This document shows, piece by piece, positions 26,660 to 40,100 of a DNA stretch of 64,000 nucleotides (position 1 is its first letter; each line of letters begins with the position of its first letter). The position numbers and the translations under genes are program-made. The stretch is from contig CP142451.1 in NCBI GenBank assembly GCA_038049695.1, forward strand, positions 46,635,001 through 46,699,000. Reading direction: 5' to 3'. The notes beneath the pieces are model-generated. The model did not search any database, was not told the DNA's origin, and worked only from the letters and a program-made list of their open reading frames with translations. Origin of the DNA: Cinnamomum chago. Its lineage: Eukaryota > Streptophyta > Magnoliopsida > Laurales > Lauraceae.

Positions 26660-28516
26660 TGTTGGAAGTAGGTGGGCCTTCCAGACAGGTTTCAAAAACT
26701 TTTGACCCACTTGATGCAGGGATCAATTGTCTAGAAAGGCAACAAACCCAATCCGGGATGCAATTCCTCAATCTCATAAACCATGTACATCAAAATATCC
26801 TATCTAGAAGATAGAAAACAGCACATAAACATGCAACCACGAAATCTACAGCATACAAGGATGTAGATATACCTTTGGAGCCTTGTAGTGCTCTAATGGA
26901 GAATTTGAGTTCTTTCTTTGATGATGAACACCTTCACTAACCAAATTAGAATCTCCAACACCTTTTGATCTTCCACGCTATGACCCGTATTCGATCTCTT
27001 TTTCTCAAGAAGATGGTGGAATCTTCAAGAGAAAACCCAACTAGAAACTCCAAGGAACTAGAGGAGAAAGAGATGAGAGAAACTTGTAGAGGAAGAGAAC
27101 TTGTGCTACACTTGCACAAAGGGGCTGAAGTTGCTCACCTTGTTATGCACGATCAAGAGGGATTTATTCCTCTATATATAGCCCTCCAATCCACCTCTTT
27201 TCCTATTTGAAATAGAAGTTTAACTCCCATTACAAAATAGTTAACTTCTCCCTTGCTAGTTGCCATAGAAGTCTCACTTCCACAACAATTAGTAGCTTTC
27301 TCCTTTCTAATTAAAATTGAAGTCCTACTTCCATTAATAACTTACTAAATCACAATTAGAAGTCTTACTTCAAATATGATTAGTAACTTCCTCTTTTACT
27401 AATTAAAGTAGAAGTCTCATTTCCATTAATAATTAGTAACTTACTATTACCACTATTAGAAGTCTCACTTCAAATAGAAACAGTAACCTTCCTATTAGAG
27501 CTCAAGTAGAATTAGTATCTTTCTAATAACTTGGGCTAGCGTGGGGACAACTAGGGATTCCTTAGAAAGCTGGCTCCAACTGGGACATGCGACCCCACAT
27601 CTCATGTGCAATCCGGGCCCACAGTTAATTGCAAATAACTCCACTATATAAATGCAATTGCACTCCAGTCTTAGGAATAAATTACAATGAAGACCCTAAA
27701 CTTCCTCAGTACCACAAGTAGGCCCCTCTATCAATATCCATGGATCAATTGGACCTGTCCAACAAATTAGATCCATATCTTATTATCCTTGAGCCCCAAT
27801 TAATTATAGTGATCATTTGGTACCGATCCAATTAACTCCTAATTGAAATCGGTGCGCACTTACCAATGATAAATCCATTAATTGACACAAGGGGATACTA
27901 AAGATAGATTCCATCTTGACCATTGAATGTTCCCACAGCTCTACTACTACATACCCAAATCACCGAGGTGTTGACCTAAAATTGGCCTCACTCATTGGTG
28001 ACTCAAAGCAAATGAATAGATAGAAACTTGAGTTCATTAATGTCTCAGGATTATGAGCCTATTGCTAGGGAATTATGAGAGCACACCTTAAAGTAAAGAC
28101 AGTGTATATAAGGTGCTTCTCATGGTCCTTCAATACATCCAATGTACCAGCACCATGATCCAGAATCTTACATTCTGATGATCAAGACAAATCACACTAT
28201 CTCATAGTGATCAAAGTGCTGCAACCTTGTCAGATGAGATGGCCAATCTCATCACTGGTTGTGAAGATATTTAAGTATAAGATTTGCAATACATGTCTCC
28301 TGTATGTGGATCTCATCCACACACATATATTACATCTAGTATACTTATGGACTCCGATTCATCTCATGAATCATAATGTCATTCGTATTGGTTATGTCCA
28401 AACAAGTAATAAAACACCATTCATCTCATGAAAGGAAAGAAATAATAAATATTGATAATAAAAGAAATTAATCAATTTATTCATCATATACTGGTATTGA
28501 CACCATAAAACTAATA
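26660..28516 (-). repeat. 5' LTR of the nested copia element
   Basis: It has the same length as the partner at 19,347-21,203 and starts identically with TGTTGGAAGTAGG. The tRNA-Met primer-binding site lies directly inside it (26,646-26,657). Confidence 0.92.
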
Positions 28517-30716
28517 GATCCGTCCAAGATTGAAGCAGTATTGAATTGGGAAAGATCAAAGAATGTGACGGAAATCAGAAGTTTTATGGGATTAGCAGGC
28601 TATTATCTGAGGTTTGTGCAAGGATTTTCATTGATTGCATCACCATTGACGAAGTTGACAAGGAAGAATGTACCATATGTGTGGAGAGATCAGTGTGAAA
28701 CCAGTTTCCAAGAGTTGAAAAAGAGATTGACTACAACACCAGTCCTTACTTTGCCATCCGGAAGCGGCGGTTTCACCATTTTTACCGACGCTTCGAATGT
28801 TGGACTTGGTTGCGCGTTGATGCAAGAGGGAAAGGTTGTCGCATAAGGATCCCAACAGTTGAAAGATCACGAGAAGAACTATGCCACCCATGATCTTGAG
28901 TTAGCAGCGGTTGTTTTCGCGTTGAAAATGTGGAGACATTACCTCTATGGAGAGAAGTTCGAATTCTACTCCAATCACCGCAGCTTACAGTATTTATTTT
29001 CTCAGAAGGAATTGAACATGAGGCAGAGAAAATGGATGGAATATATCAAAGACTACGATTTTCCAATCAAGTACCACCCGGAGAAAGCTAATGTAGTTGC
29101 CGATGCCTTGAGCAGAAAATCAGTAGGCTTGGCAAATCTAAGTGGCACTTGTATTTTTGAGCAATTTGAAGAGTTGAGCATAGACCTACAACCACTAAGG
29201 CAGGGTGTACTATTAGCTAACAAGTTAGTGTCAGAACCCTTTTTTATTCAGAAGATCAAGGATAGTCAGTTGCAAGATCCAGAGTTGGCCAAGATTTCAG
29301 AGCATATAGCAGACCATCCTGATTTCCGTATCGTTGATGGAGTTTTATACTACCGTGACCGTCTGTGTGTACCAAATACTGAAGATTTGAGGAATGACAT
29401 CATGATCGAGGCTCACAGCACGAAGTATTCAATGCATCCAGTCAGTACAAAGATGTATCAGAATTTGAAGGTCAGATTTTGGTGGAACAACATGAAGAGA
29501 GAGATTGCAGCATTTGTCTCTTGTTGCATGACTTGCCAGTTGATTAAGGTAGAACATCAGAGGCCTCCAGGACTGTTACAGCCGTTAGAGATCAAGGAAT
29601 GGAAATGGGAGCATATTACCATGGATTTTGTTTCGGGACTACCGAGGACCGGCAGAGGCAACGATGCGATATGGGTCATCGTAGACCGTCTCACCAAGTC
29701 AGCTCATTTCATTCCATGATGACAGGGAAGAAGATGCACATGCTACCTTTGGCAGAGTTGTTTGTCAACGAGATTGTCAGTCGACATGGACATCCAGTTT
29801 CTATCACATCTGACAGAGATAGCAGATTCGTCTCGAGGTTCTGGAAGACACTACATGAGTCTATGGGTACGAGACTACAGTTCAACACGGCTTATCACCC
29901 GCAGACAGATGGTCAATCAAAGAGAACAATTCAGACCCTAGAGGATATGCTCCGTCCTTGTGTGTTAGATTTCAAGATTCAATAGGATGAGACTCTACCA
30001 TTGTGTGAGTTTGCTTACAACAACAGTTACCACTCGAGCATTGGGATGGCGGCTTTTGAGGCTTTGTATGGTAGAAGGTGCAGGACACCTGTATGTTGGG
30101 AAGAAGTCGGCATTCGCAGTTTCCATGGACCGACTATTGTAGGTGAGACTAGCTACAAGATCAAGTTGATTCAAGAACATCTGAAAGTGTCCAAGAGTAA
30201 ATAGAAAAGCTATGCAGATTATCACCGAAGGGATTTACAGTTCCAAGAAGGAGATAAGGTTTTCTTGAAGGTGTCGCCTACAAGGGGAACATTGAGATTT
30301 GGGCAGAAGGGCAAGCTATCACGGAGATACATTGGACCATACAATATTGTGAGTAAGATCGGTGATGTGGCTTATAGATTAGCCTTATCACCCGAGCTAT
30401 CCGGCGTACATAACGTCTTTCACGTGTCGATGTTGAAGAAGTACGTCCCCGACCCTTTGCATGTACTCCAACATAAGCCTTTGGAAATTAGAGAAGATGT
30501 TACCTATGTTGAGAAGCCCGTGCGGATCATTGATACAAAGGAACAAGAGTTGAGGACACAGACTATTCAGTTGGTAAAATTACTATCGGAGGATCATGGA
30601 CTGGAAGAGGCCACATGGGAATTATGAGATCAAGTGCAGAAGAAGTATCCACATCTACTACCAGATGTGAGTTTTATATTTCATTTAGAGGACCAAATGC
30701 CCTAAGGGGTGGAGGA
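28517..30716 (+). mobile_element. Chromovirus, 3' segment after the copia insertion (fossil)
   Basis: This continues the element at 17,956-19,346 at the target base. RNase H lies at about 28,780-29,110, integrase at about 29,330-30,120 and the chromodomain-type tail at about 30,290-30,640. The polypurine tract AAGGGGTGGAGGA ends at 30,716. It is broken, with perhaps five breaks in this part. Confidence 0.93.
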
Positions 30717-31440
30717 TGTAAGACCCCGACCCGAGAGAACCCGATTAGTGTTAATTAAGTCGTGTGTTAGTCTTAAGCATGATTAGTAGTCTTTGACTAA
30801 GTTGGGTTTGGAATAGCTTTTGACATAGTTTTCGGGAATTTTGAGTGCTTTGGTGACTAGTGGGGCCCTTTGGGGGTTCCTTTTGTGACTTTGCGTTTAC
30901 TTAGGGGATTTTCCAGAATTGTTTTGATTTGTGTTTTTATCCCGTTTTGTTTATCTTGTTAATCCCTACAACTTTTATGTTGATCCCGAAACCCGATTTC
31001 CTAGCCTTGAGGGCAAAACAGTCTTTTCACACTAAATCTGTACCCAAAATTTGATATCCCCGAAACCCGCAAAACATATACTTTTTGGAAACTAGATATT
31101 TCGGCGATCATTTCTTCCTTCTTCGTCGAATTCATCCGAGATCCCGATAGACATGATTTCAGCCCTTGAATAATTCTAATGGTGGGACCCAACCCCATTT
31201 TGTATATAATGAGGACTCCCTTCCCTTTTCTCCTTTTCTAGCAAACTACAACTTCTCAACCTAGGGTTTCCCTTCCTTCTTCCTTCTTCTCTTGCTTTAC
31301 ATCACCAAATCCACCACCAATCTTGCACAAATTGAGAGGTTGAGATCATCATCTTCTTCCTCACCACTATGGCTTTCCATGGATACTATTTTTAGAGAAG
31401 ACCCTCCATTTCAAGATACTCTTTGAGCTCACCTTGTTCA
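30717..31440 (+). repeat. Chromovirus 3' LTR, truncated
   Basis: It starts TGTAAGACCCCGACCC right after the polypurine tract. It shares the CTTCTTCGTCGAATTCATCCGAG block with the 2.6-kb LTR at 4,027. After about 720 bp it runs into the integrase end of an unrelated Tat-clade element, so its 3' part is missing. Confidence 0.85.
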
Positions 31441-31441
31441 T

Positions 31442-34400
31442 TTAGCGCAAGAAGTGAAGGACTGATGACGTCTTCATTTCACTAAACGCGAATGCTTCTG
31501 ACCACTTGGAGAAATAATCCGTAGCGGCGAAGATGAAGCGATGACCTTTGCTCGATGGAGGGGAGATAGGACCTATGATGTCCATACCCCAGGCTTCAAA
31601 AGGCCATGAGATTGCTGTAGGATGTAGCCATTCCGGAGGCATGTGGACATAATCTCCATGAACTTGGCATTGTTGGCAGCGCTTAGCAAATTGCATTGCA
31701 TCAGCCACCATGGTAGGCCAATAATAACCTAACCTTTTTATCTGATCGTAAAGCTTAGGCCCAGCCTGATGGGCTCCACAAAGACCAGCATGTACTTCTT
31801 TGAGTGTTCCCTCAGCCTCTTGTTGTGACAAGCAGCGTAGAAGTACTCCATTGTAGGATTTTCTATACAGCATTTTTGCAGGAATATCCAAATGAAAGTT
31901 TGGGGCTCGTCTTTGGATGCTTACCCGTTCTTTTGGATCTTCAGGTAGGATTCCGAACATTATGTAATCAATGAACGGATCCCTCCAGTCGCCGATCAGA
32001 GGTTTAAGGACGGAAATCCGACTTCCAACCACTTGGTGGCATTCAGCAACTGCTTGATGTGTGTTGAGAGGAGGGAGAATCCTTTTTTGACACACTGTAA
32101 TTTGCATGTTTTTCCCTTCTTGGATTGCCATAGACGCAGCAAGTCCAGCCAGGGCATCTGCACGAATGTTTCCACCTCTGAGGATGTGGATGATATGACA
32201 GATGTCGAACTTTTGTCGAAGCGATTGTGCTTTGTTGTAGTAAGGCAACAGATCGGGCTTCCTGACTTCAAATTTCTGATTCATCTGGTTGACGATCAGT
32301 TGAGAGTCTCCAAAAGCTTCCAGCGTAGTGATGCCGGATTCAAGGGCGAGTTCCAATCCTATGATTAGGCCTTGGTACTCAGCTGCATTGTTTGAACATG
32401 GTTCCAGTAGCGAGAATGCGTGTGGAATCATGTATTTGTCGGGATTAACAAAGAGAATGCCAATTCCCGATATTTGATTTCCCTTTTCATTTGTCCTGGT
32501 TGCGCCATCGAAGTACATGTGCCAGGAAGCATTTGATAAGGAAGTCTCCACACTGTAGACTGATTCGTCTGGGAGGTCATCCCTGAGTGGAGAATCTTTA
32601 GGCAATGGATGCTCCGCGAGGAAGTCTGCTAGAGCTTGGCCTTTGATTGCTTTTTGTGGTACATACCTAATGTCAAATTGTGACAGGAGGATGGACCATT
32701 TTGCCAGTCGGGCATTGAGAGAACCTGCTTTTGTGACAAGGACCTTTAGGAGGTTGATCCTCGAAATCAGGTAAACTGTGTTGGATAGCAGATAGTGACG
32801 CAGTTTTTGTACGGCGAACATCACTGCCAAGCATTCTTTTTCGACTGGAGAGTAGCGATGCTCTGCACCTACCAACATGCGGCTAAGGTAATATAGAGCA
32901 GCTTCTTTTCCCTGGTCATTCTTTTGTGCGAGTAGAGCGCCTAAAGAACAGTCAAGGGCTCTTGTGTACAAGAGGAATGGTTTTCCAGTTGTGGGGGCAG
33001 CCAACACTGGAGGTTTAGTCAGGTATGACTTGATGTCCTGGAACGCCGCTTCACATTCAGCATCCCAGACAAAATCGACACCTTTCTTCATTAACCGAGA
33101 GAATGGACGACACTTTCCTGATAGGTTGGAGATGAACCGCCGAATGTATGCCAATCTTCCTTGGAGCCCTTTTAATTGTCTTAGGGTTCTTGGAGATGGC
33201 ATTTCTAGGATAGCCTTGACTTTGGTGGGGTCAAGCTCTATGCCAGCTTTCCGTACTATGAATCCGAGAAACTTACCCGATGAAACACCGAAGAAGCATT
33301 TGAGGGGATTCATTCGCAGTTTGTGTTTGCGAAGTCGGAGGAAGACTTCTCGAAGATCTTTGAGATGGTCTTCTTTTCTTTTGCTTTTGACGGCGAGATC
33401 ATCGACATAACATTCGACCGTCTTGTGCTGCATATCTTGGAATATCTTCATCATAGCCCTCTGATATGTAGCGCCGGCATTCTTCAGACCGAATGGCATG
33501 ACAGTGTAGCAATACACGCCAAACGGGGTCCAAAATGCTGTGTGTTTTCCATCTTCAGGATGCATCTTTATCTGATTGTAGCCAGAGAAGCCATCCATGA
33601 ATGTCATTCGCTCGAACCCACAGGTATTGTCGATCATCACCTCCGGTATAGGGAGCGGGAATTCATCTTTTGGGCATGCATTATTCAGGTCTCTGTAATC
33701 AATGCAGACCCTGATTTGCCCATTTTTCTTTGTCACGGGGACGATGTTGGCCAACCATTCAGGATGCTGTTCCTCACGGATGAAGCCAACGCTTTTGAGT
33801 TTTTGAACTTCTTGTTCAATTTTGTCCATCACGTCAGGACGGAACCTTCTTTGGCCTTGTTTGACAGGCTTGATATCTTTTTGAAGATTGAGTTTATGGA
33901 TTGCTATTTTGGGGTCTAAGCCAGGCATCTCAGCGTAAGACCATGCAAAACAATCAACGAACTCATGAAGAAACGCGATATACTCGGGTAACTCATCATC
34001 CTTTATATTCTTGCTTATGAATACAGGACGTGAGTTATCAGGTTTTCCCAAGTCTATCTTTTGAACAGAATCTTCTGTTGGAAGATTTGAAGGTGGTTCC
34101 TCCACAATATTTTCGGAGGCTTCCAACCCAACAAAGCCTTCTGGAGTTCCAAAGGTATCTACAGACCACGGCTCTGCTTTTGTCCATGGGTCTTCTTGAT
34201 TGGTACTTTTCTCAAGATTTGCTATGAGATGGTCCCAATCACCTGTTGAAACTAGGTCGAAGTAGGGCACTTCCTTTGGAGACAGTGGTTCTTCTGGGTC
34301 AGAGAACCGTGTGTCTGTATCATCGGACAATTCCTCTTCATCATCAAAGAAATCGTACCAATTGGATGAACTTCCTGGATCCTTGACGACCAACTGTTCA

Positions 34401-37400
34401 AAGAGATATCCAGGGAGATCGATGTCTTCATTAATATGAGATGTTGAGGCTTGGTTGGCAAGATGACTTTGCAGCCTTTGTGTCAACTGTCTCAAGGCGG
34501 CGTCAGGATCATACCCCAGCCCATATGAAGACTTTTCTATGTGGCGGTGGGGTTTCCAACCTTCCAGTTGACTTTTGGTCAGGGTTGGTTCCAATGGCGT
34601 GATAATACCACGACCATCTCCCAAACCGGTTGGGTTCTGAGCGTCGTAGCCCATTTTCTTCATGATAGCTTGCGCCATTGGACTATACAGGGATAGTTGA
34701 GGCATACCTTCATTTTTGAAAGGTTCAAGCGAAGAATTTGATGAAGAAACTCCCGATTTATGGAAGAAGATTGGCTTTTCTTCTGCTGATGTTGCTGGAA
34801 CAACGAAGGAAGCAGATGCCGGATCTTCTATGTCAACGGTTGTCTCCATCGGAGTGAGAGCGGGCTGAACTTGTTGATCATCAGCTTGGCTTGACGATGT
34901 ATCGTCTTCTGGCTCTGAGTCCGAATCCGTGTCTTGCAAGATAGACACGAAGGAGACAGCAAACTTGCCCCCAGCCCTTTGTTTTGTCTTCTTTGCTTTG
35001 GTGGTGATCACCAGAGGCTTTGAAGACTTGAGGGAGACCATGAAGGGAGATTGATTATTCTCTTCGGTTTTGATAGAGGGTTTATTTTCTTCCAGTGATT
35101 GCTGAGGAGCCTTGCCTTTGTCTTTATGGAGATTTTCGGCAAAGGATGCTGTTTCTTCCTCCCTTTCTTCTTTTTCATCTTTGTACAACTGAGCATCTGC
35201 GAAATAGACTTCTTTGCCTTTGAAGGGCTTTTTGTCTGCAAACACTCGATGTATCAAGCCGTCATTGCCAACGAACTTGATGCACTGATGTAAAGTCGAA
35301 GGGACAACACCATTCTCGTGTATCCAGGGGCGTCCGAGAAGGATGTTGTAGCATGAAGGGGTCTTTATCGCATAGACAGTGACCTCGGAGATAAGATCAC
35401 CGATTTGCAACTTGAACCTGATTTTGCCGATCGGCCTTTGAGCGCTGCCATCATATCCAAAGATGGACACAGACGTGTGGCTCAGCTTGCTAGGCGGAAT
35501 GCCCAGTTCTTCGAGTGCCGAAGTGGAGATGAGGTTGAGTGCAGAACCTGGATCGATCTGGATTTTGCGTACTGGCACCTCTTTGATGTACCCGGTGAAG
35601 TACAGGGGTCGGTTGTGCTTTGTCTCGCCTAGCAGGAGGTCTTCCTTGGTGAAGGCGATGGTTGCACTTGCTGCTTTTTGAACCGAGAGGCATTCGATGC
35701 AGGATCCCTCAGTTTTCTTCTTTTCTCCTTTTGAGAGAGTTTTTGATTTTTCGACCCTATAGTCCATTTCAATTTGTAGGACTTGTGGGGCATGTTTGTC
35801 GACATCCGCATCCAGCATTTGTAGTTCTGAAATGAGACTATCACGAGTCTGTGGTGACATTCGTAATAAGTCTAGGATGTGCAGACGTGCAGGTATGTGT
35901 TTGAAGTGCTGAATCAAGTCGTACTTGAAAGCCTCCTTGGGGCCTGGATTTTCATTATTCTTGCCACTAGGGGCGTTTACAACTTGTTTTCCTGAAGGAT
36001 TTATATAAGAAGCAGAAGGTTGGTTGTAGTTTTTGTGGTAATCCCGGCCAGAACGGGTACCTCTACCAACTTCAAGAGCTTCTGGAGAAGGGTCTTTGTT
36101 TAGAAGATCACCCTCGAGATCGAGGGGTTGTTCCTTCTCATTTGCTGAAGATGTCTCTGTGTCAGCATTACCATCTTCAGTAATTGTGTTGCATGTAGCA
36201 TTTTCCGGGAACAAGTCCTGAACAGCATCCAGCAACTTTCCTTCTTTATCGAAGATTTTGTCGGTCCAGACATCATCGATGAGATCGGGCATTTGGGACC
36301 CATTAACCGGATTTTCTCTGAAGAAGATTTCACCGGCTGGAATTTCTTCAAGGTGATCAGTCGGAAGAGGTTTGAGTTCCGATGTCACTGTTCCAGGAGA
36401 CGAAGCCTGAGAAGGTGAGGAATCATCATCCTGAGTTATTGCATTGCAAGTAACTTTGACGGAAGATGCCTCCAAGATGAACTGTTGGGAATCAGATTCG
36501 TCCTCAGATGTAAGAGGATCGTCGATCCAACAGCTTTCTTCATTTTCCGGGGTTACCGGAGGAGATTCCTGTAGATTTTCAGGAACTTCCGGTGCTGGGT
36601 TGTGACGAAGCTGATTGATGCGACCTTGTTCTTGCTCTATAGCAAGGTGCTGCAAGATCCTTGCGTATTCATCGAGATTAGGCACGAGAGCCAAATCTTC
36701 TTCTTTGTCTGCTCCTTGTGGTTCAACATGGTTGGGTTCCACTGGAGTATTTTCTTGGACAGCCTCTTGGTCTTCTTCATCATCAGACCAGGATCCTTGC
36801 GGCTGTAATGGGTTATACCAGATTACTGGCATAAGATGAGATTCAGGGATCCATTCCTCGTCCGAGAGATATTCTCCTGTTTCGAGGGATTCCTCCCACT
36901 CATCGATGTCACTGGCGGTGTCACTGGACTCGTATCCATCCATGGGGAATCCGACCACCGAGTTGCAAGAGTATGATGCCCCTTGCATAGTTTCATCTTT
37001 GAGGTGTGGTGGCATGAAATCACCAAGAGTGAATTTTCTTGCCGCCTTTGAAGCCTTAGGGGAGGACTCTTCTGTTGCCCCCAGTGAAGCGGTAGAGGAG
37101 GTTTCTGCCTTTTCAGCGACTTCTTGCTTTTTCGGAGCTTTCTCCTGCTGTTTGAGCTTGCAGAGTTGTCTCCTGGCTTGCCTTCGCTGTTGAGCGGTTG
37201 GCTTTGTTTTGACGACCTCCCAATTTTCATCTTCTAGGAGATCGGGGTGTACCCATATGGGCTGTCCGTCTGATGTTGGATATGGAACCAACTCTTGGGA
37301 CGTTTGGGTCATCTTTATCACCTTGAAGGAAGTAGTGATCTTCTCTTTTGGTGATTTTTGTTTTTGTCCACACGACACCATGTTGACGGAGGCAGACCCA

Positions 37401-39769
37401 TAGTTCTTGTCGAAGGTAATGACTCCGTTTTTCCACATCTCATTTATCTTCTCTCTCACAACAAAGCATTGATTGAGAGGATGCGAGACCATCTGATGGT
37501 ATGGACAGTACCGAGGATCGTTGGTTTTGCCAACATCGCCCGGTCTTTTGGGGTCAGGCAATGTAAGTTTGCCGTTTGCTAGGAGTGCCCCAAAGATTTC
37601 TTCAACATCTTCATCGAACGGGTATTTCTTTTCTACTCGTTCTTTGAAGGCATCAGAGAGTTCAGGCTTTTTACCTGCAGCTTTGTTTTCAGCTTTCTTT
37701 GGCTGCTGAGGAGCTGACTTGGTTTGCACATTGAGAACCTCCTTTTTCTTTGGTTTTGAGGTTGCAATGGCAGTCGGCTCTTTCTTTGATGACTTCTGAC
37801 TGTTGAGGTCTTTGATCACCGTTTCAGCTTCCATAGATGCTTCCAGGAGTTCTCCCAGGTTCTTTGATTTGTTGCCGATGATCATGGAGCGGATTCTTGC
37901 TCTCATGTTGTTTCGGCAGATGTCGATCAGTGATGCTTGTGGCAGTACATCGGAGCATTTGTATGCCATTGCCTTCCACTTGTGAATGAAGTCATATGTT
38001 GACTCATTCTCTCCCTGTTTTAGGCTGCAGAGCTGAGCCATAGTAACAGGATGATCATCACCTTTGAAGTGGGTTAGGAAGCGTGTCTCCAACATGGCCC
38101 AATTTTGAATGGAGTCCTCCGGCAGAGTGGAGTACCAATCAAAGGCCGTACCTTTTAGGGTACTTGCAAAGAGGCGGATTTTGAGGGCATCTTGATCCGC
38201 AATAGCTCCCGTCAGGATCTTGAAATGGATGACGTGTTGTCTGGCTGAACCTTTCCCCGTATATGTTTGGAGAGTAGGTTGCTTGAATTTTGTAGGGAAC
38301 GGGACCGAGTCCATCCACAAGGGATATGGTGGCTTGATCCCATGCTCCTTTAGTGTATCCTCTTCTTTTGCTTTGGCGAGGATATCGTCAACGTCCTTTT
38401 TGGTAAGGGCGCGTGACTCACTGTTTTCCGCATTTTCCTCGTCGCCTTGATGGCTCGGAGGAGCTTCATTGTTTTGTGGACGCTGAAGATTGAGAATTAG
38501 GTTCTCTATTAGAGTCTCTATCCTCTGCTGCCCTTGCTCCAGCTGCTGGATGCGTGCGGTTACGTCATCATGCGGCGGAGGTTGCTCAGCATTTGTTACC
38601 AAGACGTTCATTCTTCGAGAGTCGAAAGAGGATACAGTCTTGGTGACTGAGCTGGAGCTCATTCTTTTAGATGAAGAGCTCGAAGAGTGGTCACTCTGAT
38701 GTCCTTGGCTTGAAGGAGCGGGAGAGTTTTCTTTATGTCTTCGTGTCCGGGAGACGCTGCGAGTCACCGGTCGTCTGACATGGATTTTAGTTGCTGACTT
38801 CTGGCATTTTCTGGTTTTGCCAACCATATGAACAGCAACAAGTTGGTCGGGTCTTTCTTTTTCGACCCATTTTTGAGAGACTTGAAGTGCAGAATCCTGG
38901 GTTCTTTGCTTCTCTAGTCTCTTTTGTCGATATGCCGTTCGGCGACGCATACGACGAGCGATTTGAGCTTTGGTTAGCTCTGGCTGTGCCCTAGCAATGA
39001 AGGAAGTAGTCCCTGGTGCGCAGCAGCCAAGCTTGTCTTCTTTGAAGATGGGCAGGGACAGGATCTGGACGCGGTCCTTTGCCTGTCGCAGCGAAGCTTT
39101 GAATTTTGCGAGTTCGGCTCCCGTTGAGAGGAAGGGTCGACTCGCAGGTGTGAAGGCCTTGACAGGTTCTTGCGGAGGCCTTACGATGCACGATTTGATT
39201 TTGGGCTTGTATGAGCAAGCCGGCTCGTGCTGAGTTGGTTTTGTTTGGCGGAGGGTAGGCTTCTCCTCTTTCATGTAAGCAAGAGGGTAGAACCGGTTCT
39301 CCTTGAGAGGGGCCAGGTATGCTGGCTTTGCTGATGTTTGTGACCTTCGCTGTTTGGGTGAAGGCCTTGGAGACCAAGTCTTTGAGCAGACCTGGTTTCT
39401 TGCTGGTTGAGGCTTTGCAGGAGCACTACGGGCCTCAGGTTTCTTGATGATCGCCCTTGGTATCACTGTAGTGATACGTTGAGGGGCGGTTCTCTGCTTC
39501 TTGGCAGGTGCGGTTTCTTCTGCGGGTAGTGGGAATGGTCCCAATGACCCGAAGACAATGGTCCGGGGAGTAGAGTTTGACCCGGTGTCTTCTGAGTTGC
39601 CGAGGGAAATGACGCTTCGGCAGCTGGCGGGGCGCTTGTAAGTGCGCTTGGTTTGTTTGTCTTGGAGCATGAGCTGGTACTTGTTCTCATCAAAGGTGAT
39701 GGTTAATGAAGCTGCCATTGTTAGTTTTTGGAAAACTTCTGAAACAAGACCATATCCATTAGTAATCAC
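31442..39769 (-). mobile_element. Tat-clade Ty3/gypsy coding region, one long open frame (2,775 codons)
   Basis: The likely start is the ATG of MAASLTITFDENKYQ at about 39,718. Domains on the minus strand are gag (about 38,300-37,800), protease (about 35,660-35,270), a G-patch-like segment (about 34,690-34,490), reverse transcriptase (about 33,830-33,280, YVDDLAVKSK), RNase H (about 33,000-32,640), a second archaeal-type RNase H (about 32,530-32,090, MYFDGATRTNEKGN and NNAAEYQGL), the integrase zinc finger (about 31,815-31,650) and the start of the integrase core. The second RNase H marks the Tat clade (Retand/Ogre relatives). The reading frame looks whole as far as it goes. The element is cut in the integrase at 31,442 and has no LTR here. 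Many open frames on the other strand are shadows. Confidence 0.93.
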
Positions 39770-40100
39770 AAGAATATGGTGATCATAAATGGAAAATACT
39801 ATGGTTTCGCCTTTTCAAGTCGCCCGAGGGGACATGGCCTAGCCCAAGCAATATGAGGAAGGCAGAAAAGCCATAGAGGGCACAATTGTTCTGAACGCAG
39901 GTAGGGTCAGCTCAGAATGAGCGTCCCAGTGACTGCTAGAAGCAATTGTGAACCTTAATTCAAATTACCGAGAAGCAAAGCTCACTCAAGGTAAAATGAT
40001 AGAAGGTTGAGATACAAATGTGTCGGTTGCGAATACAGTAGACCCGAAAGGGCGTACTAGCACCGCTAGGCACAAATGTTGCAAATCGCATCCTTGGAAA
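39770..40100 (-). other. Leader of the Tat element; no gene
   Basis: This lies 5' of the long open frame in element orientation and shows no protein similarity. The change into copia-type LTR sequence occurs somewhere around 40,060-40,110. No LTR end or primer-binding site of the Tat element was recognised. Confidence 0.5.

Larger units (their letters stand above)
19347..28516 (-). mobile_element. Ty1/copia element with both LTRs, 9,170 bp, nested in the chromovirus
   Basis: Both LTRs are 1,857 bp. Minus-strand parts in order are the primer-binding site GCTCTGATACCA read in reverse (26,646-26,657), a long leader (about 24,920-26,645), gag (about 24,920-24,230), a CCHC knuckle (about 24,150-24,105), protease/integrase (about 24,050-22,900), and reverse transcriptase and RNase H (about 22,870-21,240). 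The target duplication is GATCA (19,342-19,346) and GATCC (28,517-28,521), one base apart. The LTRs differ by about 2% where I compared them, suggesting under one million years (inference). Coding parts are broken, with perhaps eight or more breaks. Confidence 0.95.

Noticed and set aside
32033-33919. Several plus-strand open frames of 100-200 codons opposite the Tat polyprotein
   Set aside because: They are shadows of the long minus-strand frame, whose domains are clear; their translations show no family motifs.
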